The position numbers were made by a program, and so were the translations under genes. Below the pieces are notes generated by a model. The model worked only from the letters and a program-made list of their open reading frames with translations. It made no database searches and was not told the DNA's origin. Positions 37,401-42,277 of a stretch of DNA of 64,000 bases are shown here, one piece after another. Where the stretch lies: positions 17,788,019 to 17,852,018 of the forward strand of contig NC_084705.1 in NCBI RefSeq assembly GCF_033807575.1. Reading direction: 5' to 3'. Source of the DNA: Cydia pomonella (lineage: Eukaryota > Arthropoda > Insecta > Lepidoptera > Tortricidae). Within the stretch, counting starts at the first letter, position 1. Every line of letters begins with the position of its first letter.

Positions 37401-38428
37401 AAGAAAAATCGAGCAGCTAGAAAAAAATATGCGAAAGAACATCTTTCTTGGACTGCGGAAATGTGGGAAAAGGTAATCTGGAGCGATGAATCCAAGTTTT
37501 TACTGTTCGGAACAGATGGAATTACCTACGTACGATGTCCCGACAATGCTCGCCATGACCCCAAGTATCAGCTCCCTACAGTCAAACACGGCGGCGGCTC
37601 CCTTACGGTGTGGGGCTGTTTCAGTGCATTGGTCCTTTAGGTACATCGAATAAACGGCATTATGACGAAGGAAGTTTATGAAGAAATATTACAAGATGTG
37701 TTTCTTCCCTGGGCACGCCAAAATTTCGGCAGAGCGTTTATGTTAATGATAATGCTACAGCAAGATAATGACCCGAAACATTCGTCTAATTTTGTTAAAC
37801 AATGGTTCAAAAAACGTAGAGTGAGGGTTTTGGAAGGCCCAGCCAAAGTCCGGACTTGAATCCTATAGAAAACCTATGGAAGGAGCTAGGTCGTCGTGTG
37901 AGTGCAAGAAATGCAAGAAATATCAACGAAAGATTTGAACAATTAAAGGAAGAGTGGGAACGCATTCCAAGTTCTTTCCTTGCAAAGTTGATTGCATCAC
38001 TGCCCCGAAGATGCCAAGCTGCTCTTGATGCAAAGGGTTTCAGTACCAAGTACTAATCTAATATTTTGATGTTCAGTGCAGAATCTGTCATTTTTGTTGT
38101 TTTCTTTATTAATAAACCACTTTTACCTATATTTCGAGTATTAGTTATTTTATGCACTTTTTAATAAACTCGTACAAAACGAGTTTCTTATATGGTGTCA
38201 TACAAATGTAGTATATGATTTTACTCTCCATCTCACATGACAATCGTTTAGGCAGCCTTAGTCATTCTCATAAAAAAATACTTAAAAAAAAAACACACAA
38301 ATATGATAGATTATTTTCCGCTACTGTAACACGGTTTCAATGTACCTATATTCTAACCTATTAACTCCAACAAATTGTTTCTTTTTCAGAAGCATGTCGG
38401 CAACCACACCACAGATAACTAGACAAGG
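4376..38428 (+). CDS. Dscam-family cell adhesion receptor, 3' part of gene (29 coding exons, 5' end outside window)
   Basis: Type I membrane receptor of the immunoglobulin superfamily; family members mediate homophilic recognition in neurite self-avoidance and wiring. The join of the 29 exons listed below gives 1383 codons plus TAA with compatible phases throughout (4154 coding bases, the first two completing a codon from an upstream exon). Domain order follows the family rule of 9 Ig, 4 FN3, Ig10, 2 FN3, TM: Ig5 (residues 1-111), Ig6 and Ig7 (112-310), Ig8 (311-409), Ig9 (410-507), FN1 (508-609), FN2 (610-716), FN3 (717-810), FN4 (811-907), Ig10 and FN5 (908-1097), FN6 (1098-1206), TM (about 1220-1242), tail to 1383. 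Each Ig has its Cys pair and Trp. The juxtamembrane tail carries the ELYEISPYAQF motif. Insects have several Dscam paralogues; reading alone does not decide which this is. Introns are heavily invaded by transposons. Confidence 0.93.
4490..4790 (-). mobile_element. tRNA-derived SINE (family 2), minus strand
   Basis: Read on the minus strand it starts with a tRNA-like head (GTGGCCGAGTAGTTTAGGC, box B GGTTCGAATCC), followed by a body with GGAAAACATCG. It lies in the Dscam intron after exon a. It shares its body layout with the plus-strand copy at 34535-34765. Confidence 0.75.
5029..5114 (+). CDS. Dscam exon b: middle of Ig5
   Basis: Acceptor ATTTCAG at 5022-5028, donor GTTAGA at 5115. It encodes the first Ig5 cysteine (SMQCSATGD) and core tryptophan (FTWERDG). 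It exits in phase 2. Confidence 0.9.
5517..5554. repeat. Perfect 13-bp stem hairpin before Dscam exon c
   Basis: Arms AATAGACTGAGAT and ATCTCAGTCTATT with a 12-base loop, 24 bases before the acceptor AG. Confidence 0.7.
5580..5731 (+). CDS. Dscam exon c: end of Ig5
   Basis: Acceptor TTCCAG at 5574-5579, donor GTAAGA at 5732. It encodes the second Ig5 cysteine in VEDGGLYSCIASEG and ends at the Ig5/Ig6 border (RLDVYG). A perfect 13-bp hairpin sits 24 bases before the acceptor (5517-5554). Confidence 0.92.
5732..6601 (+). other. Dscam intron, no other feature
   Basis: AT-rich. A short phrase (GATTGAGCATTTCAAATCAGCC) recurs loosely at about 6046 and 6122. No element borders seen. Confidence 0.5.
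6602..6692 (+). CDS. Dscam exon d: start of Ig6
   Basis: Acceptor TCACAG, donor GTAAGT at 6693. It encodes PPYIRVLPPIKV and LRCPFYGYPI, matching the family's PPYIRP...CP..GYPI start of Ig6. It exits in phase 2. Confidence 0.93.
6793..7162 (+). CDS. Dscam exon e: rest of Ig6 and first half of Ig7
   Basis: Acceptor TTACAG, donor GTAATA at 7163. This is the longest exon (370 bp). Ig6 carries WEYKG and VFTCIVTSP; Ig7 begins at EAPVLDDLLLG with VYCNVRSGDLP and FEWLKDGKRIP. A strongly basic stretch (KRNQKRKRN) lies inside Ig6. It exits in phase 0. Confidence 0.94.
7266..7306. repeat. 18-bp stem hairpin in Dscam intron
   Basis: ATCTACCCTCAAATGGCT pairs with AGCCAGTTGAGGGTAGAT (one mismatch) across a 5-base loop. 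Confidence 0.7.
8012..8739. mobile_element. Non-coding TIR element
   Basis: TATATACACGGTGTTTGTTT at the left end is mirrored by AAAAACACCGTGTATATA at the right; the match continues loosely (GTTAA...). It is 728 bp and ends 111 bp before Dscam exon f. Confidence 0.65.
8851..8986 (+). CDS. Dscam exon f: second half of Ig7
   Basis: Acceptor GTTTTAG at 8844-8850, donor GTATAC at 8987. It encodes ALVIKKVSLEHCGVYTCVAS, with the second Ig7 cysteine. In Dscam1 and Dscam2 the Ig7 exon is alternatively spliced. I found no second copy in the 1.7-kb intron upstream. Confidence 0.93.
9122..9241 (+). CDS. Dscam exon g: first half of Ig8
   Basis: Acceptor TTTTCAG ending at 9121, donor GTACGT at 9242. It encodes VAPKWLEEPSNSSLLLG and VSCSASGYPQPQVHWMKKD, with Cys and Trp of Ig8. 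It leaves in phase 1. Confidence 0.94.
9637..9813 (+). CDS. Dscam exon h: second half of Ig8
   Basis: Acceptor TTCCCAG, donor GTAAGT at 9814. It encodes GILSLPNGTLVIEEVSLADE then GLYSCNVENGVGQ, the usual end of Ig8. It leaves in phase 1. Confidence 0.92.
9960..9982. repeat. AGT trinucleotide microsatellite
   Basis: About seven tandem AGT units in the intron after Dscam exon h. Confidence 0.85.
10186..10330 (-). mobile_element. RTE-like LINE 3' end fragment
   Basis: On the minus strand it reads RRRWRDDIEAVAGVAWTRIA then EEAYVHKWTSQ and a stop. This is the characteristic C-terminus of RTE-type ORFs, followed by a TTTATT-rich tail. Confidence 0.75.
11426..11582. mobile_element. Two consecutive related hairpins
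   Basis: Hairpin 1 (11426-11512) has arms of about 43 bp. Hairpin 2 (11518-11582) has arms of about 32 bp. All four arms share words like GCATGGACAATTTATGAA. Confidence 0.6.
11734..11878 (+). CDS. Dscam exon i: first half of Ig9
   Basis: Acceptor TTTACAG, donor GTACCA at 11879. It encodes NVTSRLGHPINLACKPLGDE and the core Trp in VTWTHNG. It exits in phase 2. Confidence 0.92.
12248..12396 (+). CDS. Dscam exon j: second half of Ig9
   Basis: Acceptor TTTCCAG, donor GTAGGC at 12397. It encodes GVVSTINIQYSEAMDGGLYQ then CRASNPYGAAS, the Ig9 second cysteine. It leaves in phase 1. Confidence 0.93.
12500..12663. mobile_element. MITE with about 47-bp inverted ends
   Basis: CTTAGTGCCACTTTCCCATC at the left and GATGGTGCAAGTGGCGCTTAG at the right are inverted copies, continuing through GGTTAACCGGTTAAA. 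Total about 164 bp, just after Dscam exon j. Confidence 0.8.
13011..13176 (+). CDS. Dscam exon k: first half of FN1
   Basis: Acceptor TCCACAG, donor GTAAGG at 13177. It begins EPPTPPSDLRVESVSSRGAL and carries the FN3 core Trp in VSWRDAR. It is GC-rich against AT-rich introns. It exits in phase 2. Confidence 0.93.
13454..13593 (+). CDS. Dscam exon l: second half of FN1
   Basis: Acceptor TTTTCAG, donor GTAAAC at 13594. It encodes LELQNLRPATAYGVRVATGN, the Leu-Tyr signature of an FN3 C-terminal half. It leaves in phase 1. Confidence 0.93.
13979..15192. mobile_element. hAT-like non-autonomous element with 8-bp TSD, SINE nested inside
   Basis: Ends CAGAGATGTG and CACATCTCTG are inverted. Both are flanked by the same 8-mer CTAGGGAA (13971-13978 and 15193-15200), as expected of hAT insertion. 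The interior arms are AAATAC/AAAATAC-rich. A family-1 SINE on the minus strand occupies the middle. Confidence 0.85.
14573..15012 (-). mobile_element. tRNA-derived SINE (family 1) nested in the hAT-like element
   Basis: The head with GGGTTCAAATCCTGGTAAGG lies at the high-coordinate end, and the tail with CAAGCCTTAATGAGCTTA ends at 14580. Between them about 170 bp of extra sequence (roughly 14680-14860) is absent from the copy at 456-720. Confidence 0.75.
15375..15521 (+). CDS. Dscam exon m: first half of FN2
   Basis: Acceptor ATTCAG, donor GTGAGA at 15522. It encodes APSSPPNNVQVEQ and LRASWMPPLKETHNGLIVGY, a typical FN3 start. It leaves in phase 1. Confidence 0.94.
15742..16000. mobile_element. 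MITE with about 85-bp inverted ends
   Basis: CAGGTGTTTATTTTGTCACT at the left mirrors AGGTGACTAAATAACCAGCCTG at the right, continuing through GAATATATAAGTC and ACTTTTACTATGG. Confidence 0.8.
16206..16296 (+). CDS. Dscam exon n: middle of FN2
   Basis: Acceptor TTTTCAG, donor GTAATA at 16297. It encodes VSDINDSRTVKVLH and ETLLSGLLKNTR. It leaves in phase 2. Confidence 0.9.
16378..16460 (+). CDS. Dscam exon o: end of FN2
   Basis: Acceptor TTACCAG after an 81-bp intron, donor GTAAAC at 16461. It encodes YAVSIAAFTSAGSGPFSIPV, the FN3 final strands. It leaves in phase 1. Confidence 0.93.
16713..16841 (+). CDS. Dscam exon p: first half of FN3 domain 3
   Basis: Acceptor ATTGTAG, donor GTACGG at 16842. 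It encodes LAVECTAVSPTSLRVGWQPL and LVGYSVLYAAE. It leaves in phase 1. Confidence 0.92.
17190..17320 (+). mobile_element. SINE (family 1) 3' fragment
   Basis: Contains CAAGCCTTATTGAGCTTAC and a TTTATTTATTTATTTA tail, without the tRNA-like head. Confidence 0.7.
17399..17551 (+). CDS. Dscam exon q: second half of FN3 domain 3
   Basis: Acceptor TTTTCAG, donor GTATGT at 17552. It encodes IYLQGLLKYSNYTVKVAGFS and NYGAGPFSYPIVCATLQD, close to the family's YTNYTMQVLA block. It leaves in phase 1. Confidence 0.94.
17742..18930. repeat. Foldback-like word repeat around a CCTAA minisatellite
   Basis: The left arm (17742-17940) contains GGCCTAACAC and GCCCTAAT. The right arm (18340-18930) contains their complements (GTGTTAGGCC, ATTAGGGC) in about three diverged units of roughly 190 bp. 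The centre (17945-18310) is a period-58 minisatellite of GCAGTTCGTTTTTGCGAGG plus AACCTAACCTAACCC. No ORF. Confidence 0.6.
20120..20760 (+). pseudogene. LINE reverse transcriptase C-terminal fragment
   Basis: Reads RYNSKKSELLVLKAG, stop, then FKYLGRWVTENLSDDLDVER and ERRALAVRSNMLARRFARC through SASGMFAEAHVGSFQAIMRK to a stop near 20681. It is the same family as the longer relic at 56440-58775 (MERERRALTIRANMIARRF, SASGMFADTHVDGF). 5'-truncated and inserted in the FN4 intron. Confidence 0.85.
21482..21611 (+). CDS. Dscam exon r: first half of FN4
   Basis: Acceptor CTTCCAG, donor GTAAGA at 21612. It encodes VPDPPADIKVLVLSGSSLLV then SWKRPEHSNG, followed by YYTVYVKP as in other Dscam FN4 domains. 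It leaves in phase 2. Confidence 0.94.
21612..22747 (+). other. Dscam intron before the FN4 exon array
   Basis: Purine-rich DNA (21890-22190) and a run of 20 C at 22224-22243. Nothing else recognised. The C run makes this a likely spot for sequencing or assembly error. Confidence 0.5.
22748..22908 (+). CDS. Dscam exon s: second half of FN4, copy 1 of a tandem exon array
   Basis: Acceptor TAATCAG after a fair pyrimidine tract, donor GTATGT at 22909. It is 161 bp (entry phase 2, exit phase 1). It encodes TYRVEEGRTSAEIKELGAGR and SYEAWVTATTRAGEGAPS. This is the only copy preceded by a normal intron, so it is the default exon. Six near-identical copies follow. Confidence 0.93.
22932..23091 (+). 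pseudogene. FN4 exon copy 2 (160 bp, frame-shifting)
   Basis: Copy of 22748-22908 with one base net lost in the C-run/AAAC region near its start. It carries substitutions (EERRTS, TASTRAGDGAPT) that it shares with copy 4. Its last exon base is A instead of G before GTATGT. Used as an exon it would throw the next exon out of frame. Confidence 0.8.
23115..23274 (+). pseudogene. FN4 exon copy 3 (160 bp, frame-shifting)
   Basis: Has five instead of six C after CAACGG, so the reading frame shifts from the fourth codon. The acceptor context is GCACGGTCAG, shared with copy 5 only. The donor GTATGT is intact. Confidence 0.8.
23298..23458 (+). CDS. FN4 exon copy 4 (161 bp, in frame, candidate alternative exon)
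   Basis: Same length and phases as copy 1, with an open frame. It encodes a variant: EERRTS for EEGRTS, TASTRAGDGAPT for TATTRAGEGAPS. AG immediately upstream and donor GTATGT at 23459 are both present. Its branch point would have to lie inside copy 3. Expression is not shown by the sequence. Confidence 0.5.
23482..23641 (+). pseudogene. FN4 exon copy 5 (160 bp, frame-shifting)
   Basis: Five-C variant like copy 3, with the same GCACGGTCAG acceptor context. This suggests copies 2-3 and 4-5 arose by duplication of a two-copy unit. Confidence 0.8.
23665..23825 (+). CDS. FN4 exon copy 6 (161 bp, in frame, GC donor)
   Basis: Open in the FN4 frame, with YETWVT for YEAWVT. The donor dinucleotide is GC (GGCATGT) rather than GT. 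GC donors are used at low frequency, so use of this copy may be weak. Confidence 0.45.
23849..24009 (+). CDS. FN4 exon copy 7 (161 bp, in frame, most diverged)
   Basis: Open frame with PPKTYRV, ELGASGSYEAW, TTHASEG and SHRVSHT changes, making it the most diverged copy. The donor is GTTTGT. Some 23 bases later the array breaks off after a truncated GTCAGCAAC start of an eighth unit at about 24026-24034. Confidence 0.5.
24356..24535 (+). CDS. Dscam exon t: first half of Ig10
   Basis: Acceptor TCTTCAG, donor GTAAGA at 24536. It encodes VSVGVGSSLLLVCQCVGVPP then PRTVWYHKHN, with Cys and Trp of Ig10. It leaves in phase 1. It follows the FN4 array. Confidence 0.93.
24536..28826 (+). other. Dscam introns around exon u, mostly unassigned
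   Basis: AT-rich. A loose tandem duplication (26620-26740 and 26765-26890, each with CAGCGCTAGT- and GCAAAGTTTTGTTTTGTT-like words) precedes a run of about 20 T at 26902. A small hairpin is at 27522-27562. A GC-rich stretch with repeated ATCCGGTTTCGTGT lies at 28550-28720. No exon seen. Confidence 0.4.
25203..25397 (+). CDS. Dscam exon u: end of Ig10 and start of FN5
   Basis: Acceptor CTCCAG, donor GTAAGG at 25398. It encodes GGNYTCLAKNLYGSDS (Ig10 second Cys), then PEAPVLRATPHKHSILVEWE of FN5. It leaves in phase 1. Confidence 0.94.
28827..29021 (+). CDS. Dscam exon v: rest of FN5
   Basis: Acceptor TCCGCAG, donor GTGAGT at 29022, after a 3.4-kb intron. It encodes YSLTWKVANGPWQE and LTGLKCGTKYSVRITATNKV, matching the LLCGSRYQVYATGFN block of FN5 in Drosophila Dscam. 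It leaves in phase 1. Confidence 0.94.
29048..29695. mobile_element. Dispersed non-coding repeat with AGGGTTCCGTAGT ends
   Basis: Starts AGGGTTCCGTAGTCAACTAG and ends in the complement of AGGGTTCCGTAGT. It contains GTCTGTCTGTCTGTCTGTC. I recognise the phrase as common in moth genomes, but the class is uncertain. Confidence 0.6.
29866..30264. mobile_element. MITE with about 53-bp inverted ends next to Dscam exon w
   Basis: GATTTGAAGTTGGCCCGAAG through TTTTGTCTATTGTTAACTAAAA at 29866-29918 recurs inverted at 30209-30264, only 44 bases before exon w. Confidence 0.8.
30309..30466 (+). CDS. Dscam exon w: first half of FN6
   Basis: Acceptor TCCTCAG at 30302-30308, donor GTCGAC at 30467. It encodes VPIPPASSEWLWSNSTHLYV and GWDDGACPLRAFDVQHRPLG, matching the W.DGGCPM..F.V motif of FN6. 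A branch-like CTAAC sits at 30282-30286. It leaves in phase 0. Confidence 0.88.
30467..31363 (+). other. Dscam intron
   Basis: Holds a 73-codon open frame (31130-31351) ending just before the exon x acceptor, with no recognised relatives. Nothing else found. Confidence 0.4.
31364..31532 (+). CDS. Dscam exon x: second half of FN6
   Basis: Acceptor CCCTCAG, donor GTAAGT at 31533. It encodes IGDLTPGTWYQVRVTATNEA and GSVTTIYAYATKNEDG, matching LEPATWYNLRITAHNSAG. It leaves in phase 1. Confidence 0.93.
32120..32237 (+). CDS. Dscam exon y: stalk and transmembrane helix
   Basis: Acceptor TTTTTAAG, donor GTAAGA at 32238. It encodes SEVGPPSEFLDLN and then a hydrophobic helix (MIVIICSSILLLICLLSC to VYILV) ended by the stop-transfer RRQR. 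It leaves in phase 2. Confidence 0.93.
32532..32731 (+). CDS. Dscam exon z: cytoplasmic tail 1
   Basis: Acceptor ATTTTAG, donor GTATGA at 32732. It encodes an Asn/Ser-rich juxtamembrane tail (SGNLTEYRDSITVDNKSESG). It leaves in phase 1. Confidence 0.88.
32985..33480. repeat. Probable dispersed repeat
   Basis: Phrases TTTAACCGACTTCGAGATCT, AGGAGGTTATCAATTCGG and TGACATTTGATGAAGTGGAA resemble a repeat I know as abundant in Lepidoptera. No inverted ends or ORF. Confidence 0.45.
34049..34156 (+). CDS. Dscam exon aa: cytoplasmic tail 2
   Basis: Acceptor GTTTCAG, donor GTCAGT at 34157. It encodes ELYEISPYAQFAVGFRTFGH, the conserved tail motif shared by Dscam proteins (EICPYATF in Dscam1). It leaves in phase 1. 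Confidence 0.92.
34535..34765 (+). mobile_element. tRNA-derived SINE (family 2)
   Basis: Head with TGGCTTAACGGTAAAAGCG and box B-like GGGATCAAACCCC, body with GGAAAACATCGTGGGGAACC. It lies in the intron after Dscam exon aa. Confidence 0.75.
35065..35290. mobile_element. Two abutting small inverted-repeat elements
   Basis: 35067-35190 runs from ACGATACAAGTG to CACGTGTATCGT. 35196-35289 runs from TTTACAGTACATGTG to CATATGTACTGTAAA. The same pair recurs at 42278-42957 and 49467-49628. Confidence 0.65.
35322..35695. mobile_element. Palindrome-rich MITE with 8-bp TSD
   Basis: Ends GGGTTATTCC and GGAATAACCC are inverted and flanked by ATTTCGTC on both sides (35314-35321, 35696-35703). The arms repeat GGTAACTACTGGGA-type words in both orientations, so each arm also folds on itself. 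Confidence 0.85.
36041..36118 (+). CDS. Dscam exon bb: cytoplasmic tail 3
   Basis: Acceptor ATTTCAG, donor GTAAGT at 36119. It encodes an acidic Ser-rich segment, ETSFQVCSESEDSDSISKST. It leaves in phase 1. Confidence 0.85.
36245..36586. mobile_element. MITE (CCATACAA...CTCATTT family)
   Basis: The left end CCATACAAACCGAGTTTCGT and the right end, complement of CCATACAATCGTAGTTACGT, are inverted, with TTCTCATTT following in both. A second copy is at 63751-63970. Confidence 0.65.
36754..38326 (+). mobile_element. Tc1/mariner-type transposon, degraded
   Basis: TIRs CAGTAGCGGAAAAAAATCTA and its near-complement (31 bp or more) are flanked by TA on both sides (36752-36753, 38327-38328). The 1573-bp element carries one broken transposase and lies in the last Dscam intron on the coding strand. 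Confidence 0.92.
37029..38056 (+). pseudogene. Tc1/mariner transposase, inactivated
   Basis: Starts MGRPRGNKNLTVAIQEAI (HTH region). A stop TAA is at 37132-37134. An open stretch follows with GRPRCTSSLVDRN, VIWSDESKFLLFG (first catalytic D), and WGCFSALVL then a frame break at about 37638. It continues with QQDNDPKHSSNF (second D), then a one-base frameshift near 37850, and NPIENLWKELGRR (catalytic E region) to TACTAA. The normal length is about 340 residues. At least one stop and two frameshifts make it inactive. Confidence 0.92.
38400..38428 (+). CDS. Dscam last coding exon
   Basis: Acceptor TTTTTCAG at 38392-38399. It encodes KACRQPHHR and then TAA at 38426-38428. The acceptor is a tandem CAGAAG, so the downstream AG would replace KA by T. 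The short tail and the lack of homology I can recognise leave room for a different last exon. Confidence 0.6.
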
Positions 38429-38745
38429 AAGAATTATCTTTTTAAAATGGTTGAGGAATAAGATTCCATGGACCATTACCAAGGTGCCAAACGTTCGGTA
38501 GCATTGTTACGTTGAAATAGTTAAAAAAACTTTTGAATTTCAAGGAAAACGAATTGTCATCGAAACCATACTGCCCTTAAAACCGCTATTAATTATTGTA
38601 ATTTCTTATTATACTTACTTAATAATTACAAAACTGGTATGGTTTAAACGTGAGAAAGAGTTAAAGCTTTGGCAAAGGCTAAACCCATCAACCGATCATT
38701 GATTGATGGCGGGGAATATTAATTATTTTTACTCGAGAATTACAT

Positions 38746-38751
38746 AATAAA
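38746..38751 (+). terminator. Candidate Dscam polyadenylation signal
   Basis: AATAAA lies 318 bases past the proposed Dscam stop. A second AATAAA is at 38989-38994. The stretch 38429-39120 otherwise holds only AT-rich DNA that fits a 3' UTR. Confidence 0.4.
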
Positions 38752-39124
38752 CCAATCAAATGCCGTAACTACCTGGGTAGTTGGATACAATGGGCGCTAA
38801 TGGGTTAAAATAGAGAATTTCTGAAAAAGTTTTTACATAAGTAGGATACAAGTACCTATCTAAACGGCGTTTTTTTGTCTATTTTGTTATAGGTACATTT
38901 TTTAATGATGTACAAAACTATTGTTGATTACATTTAACATAGGTATACAATATAAGAAATTATTTTGTAGAGCAAATCTTAATTACAAAATAAAACCAAT
39001 AATAGTATTGTGAATCTAAAAAATATTGTGACAAAAGAGGAAAGATAAAGTGTTCCGATATAGTGAGCGGTCCCATATAATTTTTACCATCATCTCTCAC
39101 CTGTTATTATACCACAAACAGTTC

Positions 39125-39530
39125 AGGACGACTTCGCCCACAATCCTATTTCGTCACGTTTTTAAATCGTCCACAATCCCATGTCGTCGGCATACAATTA
39201 CTAAATCGTCACCTTCCTAACTCGTCCACATTCGTATATAGTCAATTTCTTATCTTGTACATATTCCTATACGTTCCAAAGTGTTAACTCGTCCCCTTTT
39301 GTATCTGTTCTTTATAAGAGTACTAAGACGATATAGGAATGGTGATAAGTTAACAGTATAGTCGATATACGAGTAGGAATGGTGATGAGTTAGCACCGTG
39401 GACTAAGACGGTGGCCGAGTTAAGAAGGTGATACAGGAATGTCGACGAAACCGGACAGTGGACCATATGGCAATGAGGACAACCTAAGAAGTCGGCGAAA
39501 TAGAACTGTGGGCAAATTCGGCCTGAGACA
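39125..39530. repeat. Foldback of short repeated words
   Basis: Left-arm phrase CGTCACCTTCCTAACTCGTCC (39215-39235) recurs inverted in the right arm (GGCCGAGTTAAGAAGGTGAT, 39412-39431). CATATTCCTATACG and ATAGGAATGG mirror likewise. Words of 10-15 bp repeat imperfectly within each arm. Confidence 0.55.
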
Positions 39531-39569
39531 TTCAAACCGAGACTTTATTATGCTAGGTTATATAATATA

Positions 39570-40010
39570 CAGAGTGGAAAGAATGATGTGCCCTGGAGGG
39601 ATAGTGGCTTAAAAACGTACCTAAGTTAGGTCATTTTACTTTATGGAAACATTCTTTTGTTTTAAAAAGAAACAAATCTGTATTCAAAGTTTTTTTTTTA
39701 ATTTTCATGTCGGGCCCGGGAATCGACCCGACAAAAAAAACTAAATAACTATTCGATTTTATTGACATTTTGTACGACAGACGAGTATAAGGCATTAATG
39801 TTTCTTGGAGAAATTTTAACATTAACATTAACGGTACCGACTAGTGGAAGAAAATAGCGGATTTTCGAGCGATACATACGAATAAAAAAAATCTATTGAT
39901 GCAGTTTAGTTTCTTTAAAAAATTAAAGAATGTTACCTGTAAGTAAAATGAGCTAACTTATGTTTTTGAGGCACTTTTTCTCACAGGGCCCATACATTTT
40001 TTCCACACTG
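39570..40010. mobile_element. Mariner-type MITE
   Basis: CAGAGTGGAAAGAATGATGT to CCACACTG ends are inverted for about 75 bp and flanked by TA on both sides. No transposase. Confidence 0.75.
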
Positions 40011-40087
40011 TATATGTAAAAGTACCTAGCGACATTGAGAAGTTAAAGTAATGCCCAAATTGGGGAAAAAGGGTTGAAGAATTTATA

Positions 40088-41945
40088 CTTATTATTTATT
40101 TAATCGTATGGCATGCATGGATAGGCAATCAGAGAACAGCTTTGAGGTTGTTAAGCCAGGTAACTACGTCGGGTGTCAAGACATCTAGATCCTCAGCTGG
40201 GCCAGGATAGAAGTGAAGTGGGCAGCGCCGAAATATGTGCTCAATGGTTTGTTCTTCTTCGCCGCACTCGCAGAGCGGAGACTCCTTCTAACCCCACTTA
40301 TGTTGGAAATAATTACAGCGGCCATGACCTGTTCTCAACCTGTTCAGACGACACCAGATCTTTCGAGGTCTACCTCGAACCCTTCCACCACCATCTATGG
40401 AACCCTTTTGGTTTTTTCGTCGGATCTGGGAGATAGAGGTCATCTTTTCCAACCGTAGCAGTAGACCATTCATCTTTCCACCGGTCCAAGATGTTAAAAT
40501 TGCTTAGGCTTGGCGCTATAGCACAGGGTGGGTTTCGAACTCTTTATGGGCTGGTAACGTTGGATTTTTCAGAATCTTCTCCACTTCTCTCTTCAAAGCC
40601 TGAGCGCGTCGGAGATGAGGCGGGGCTACATGGCTTAGTACTGGCAGCCAGTGGACCGGAGTAGATTTGATAGTGCCGGAGATGCAACGCATGGTATCGT
40701 GCAGTTTGACGTCCACTTTGTTGGTATGTGCATTCCCCAACCATACTGGTGCGCAGTACTCCGCCGCAGAGTACACAAGCGCGATCCCTGATGTGCGTAA
40801 GCAATCCGCCGAAGCTCCCCAGCTGGTGCCACAGAGTTTATGGAGAAGATTATTTCTCGTTGCCACTTTTTGCGAGAGCTTGGACAGATGTTCCTTGTAG
40901 GTCAGGGACCTATCCAGCGTAACACCGAGGTATTTCGGGCAAGGATTGTACTTGAGTGCTTCATTATTTAGATATACAGTTGGATGATAGCTGGCCATGG
41001 TTGTATAGATGAAAACAGGAAAGTTCAGTCTTACTTTGGCTGGGTATAAGTCGCCACGCGCTAAAGTATGCTCTCAGAGCTTTTAAGTCCGATGATAATG
41101 TTTGGGCTCCAGATTCAAAGTCTCTGCTCTGCGAGATGAGCGCGAAGTCATCGGCATATATAAACTTGGTAGCGTCTGTATGCGGAAGGTCTGAGATGTA
41201 CAAGTTAAACAGCATCGGCGCTAAGACCGAACCTTGAGGTAGGCCATTGTTTAACCTACGTTTCCTGCTTTTCTTGTTTCCCGAGAAAACTTCGAAGGTC
41301 CTTTCAGTCAGCATGTTGGAGATGAGGTCTACTAATTCTCTGCTTGGGATTGCTGACACCAACTTATTAATCAAGCCGTGCCTCCAGACTGTGTCGTAGG
41401 CTGCTGTAAGATCTATAAAAACCGCAGTCGATTTAAGGCGTTTTTGAAATCCGGCTTCTATGTAGTTAGTGAGAGCTAACACCTGATCGACACAGTTCCT
41501 GCCCTTCCTGAAACCGGCTTGCTCGGGAGGTAAGACAGCTTCTATAAAAGGTTCAATGCGGCCTAGAAGGAGACGTTCTAGAAGTTTATGTGAGCAGCTG
41601 AGGAGAGCAATAGGCCTATAGCTTTCGACAAGGTTTTCGGCCTTTCCTGGTTTGGGCACGGCTATTACTTTTGCCAACTTAAACTCTTTTGGTAGGTTAT
41701 TGTTTGCCAGGATGTTAGAGAACAAGGTTGTAAGCCAGCTGACTGCGATGGGCCCCATGTGTTTGATGAACTCATTGAAGATTTTGTCGGGGCCAGCGGC
41801 TTTATTGATTTTGAGCTGCTTAATAGCGGTGACAACTTCCTCTACACTGAATGGTCTTGCAAGCTCATGGTTTCTTGGGGAGTTTGCTTATTGAAATTAT
41901 TTATACTTATTGAAATGTCTGCAATGGTTAATTTTCGATGAAAGT
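40088..41945 (-). pseudogene. Jockey-like LINE reverse transcriptase relic
   Basis: Read on the minus strand: an open RT stretch 41758-40964 (SYRPIALLSCSHKLLERLLL, EQAGFRKGRNCVDQ, FIDLTAAYDTVWRHGL, LPQGSVLAPMLFNLYISDLP, FIYADDFALI). A shifted frame 40998-40516 (NPCPKYLGVTLDRSLTYKEH) follows. Then come remnants of the C-terminal block (LNRLRTGHGRCNYFQHKWG) near 40300. Upstream remnants of the RT start reach 41945. Frameshifts make it non-functional. Confidence 0.88.
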
Positions 41946-42013
41946 TTTAACATTGTACTTATGCCTCTTTGAAAGCATTTTCTAAGTACTGTGTGTTGCG
42001 CATAAACGCATCA

Positions 42014-42202
42014 GTACCCCTAGTGTAAATTTATTCGATAGCGAAACGTGACGTACGCATTTGCGGTAACTCTCATTTTGTATGGGATTTAGAAACAGCG
42101 CACCAAGCGGGACGTTTTGGAAACTCAAAATCCCATACAAAATGAGACTTAATGCAAACGCGTGTCACGTTTCGCTATCGAATAAATTTACACTAGAGGT
42201 AC
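42014..42202. mobile_element. Near-palindromic MITE, 76-bp arms
   Basis: GTACCCCTAGTGTAAATTTA at the left and its inverted partner at the right continue through TTCGATAGCGAAACGTGAC and CTCATTTTGTATGGGATT, leaving a loop of about 35 bases. Confidence 0.85.
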
Positions 42203-42277
42203 ATATACGTGTCACGCAAAGAAATATTGACCAACAAACAGAGGTTTCTTCAAACGCTATAAGGAATTAGTTATTTT

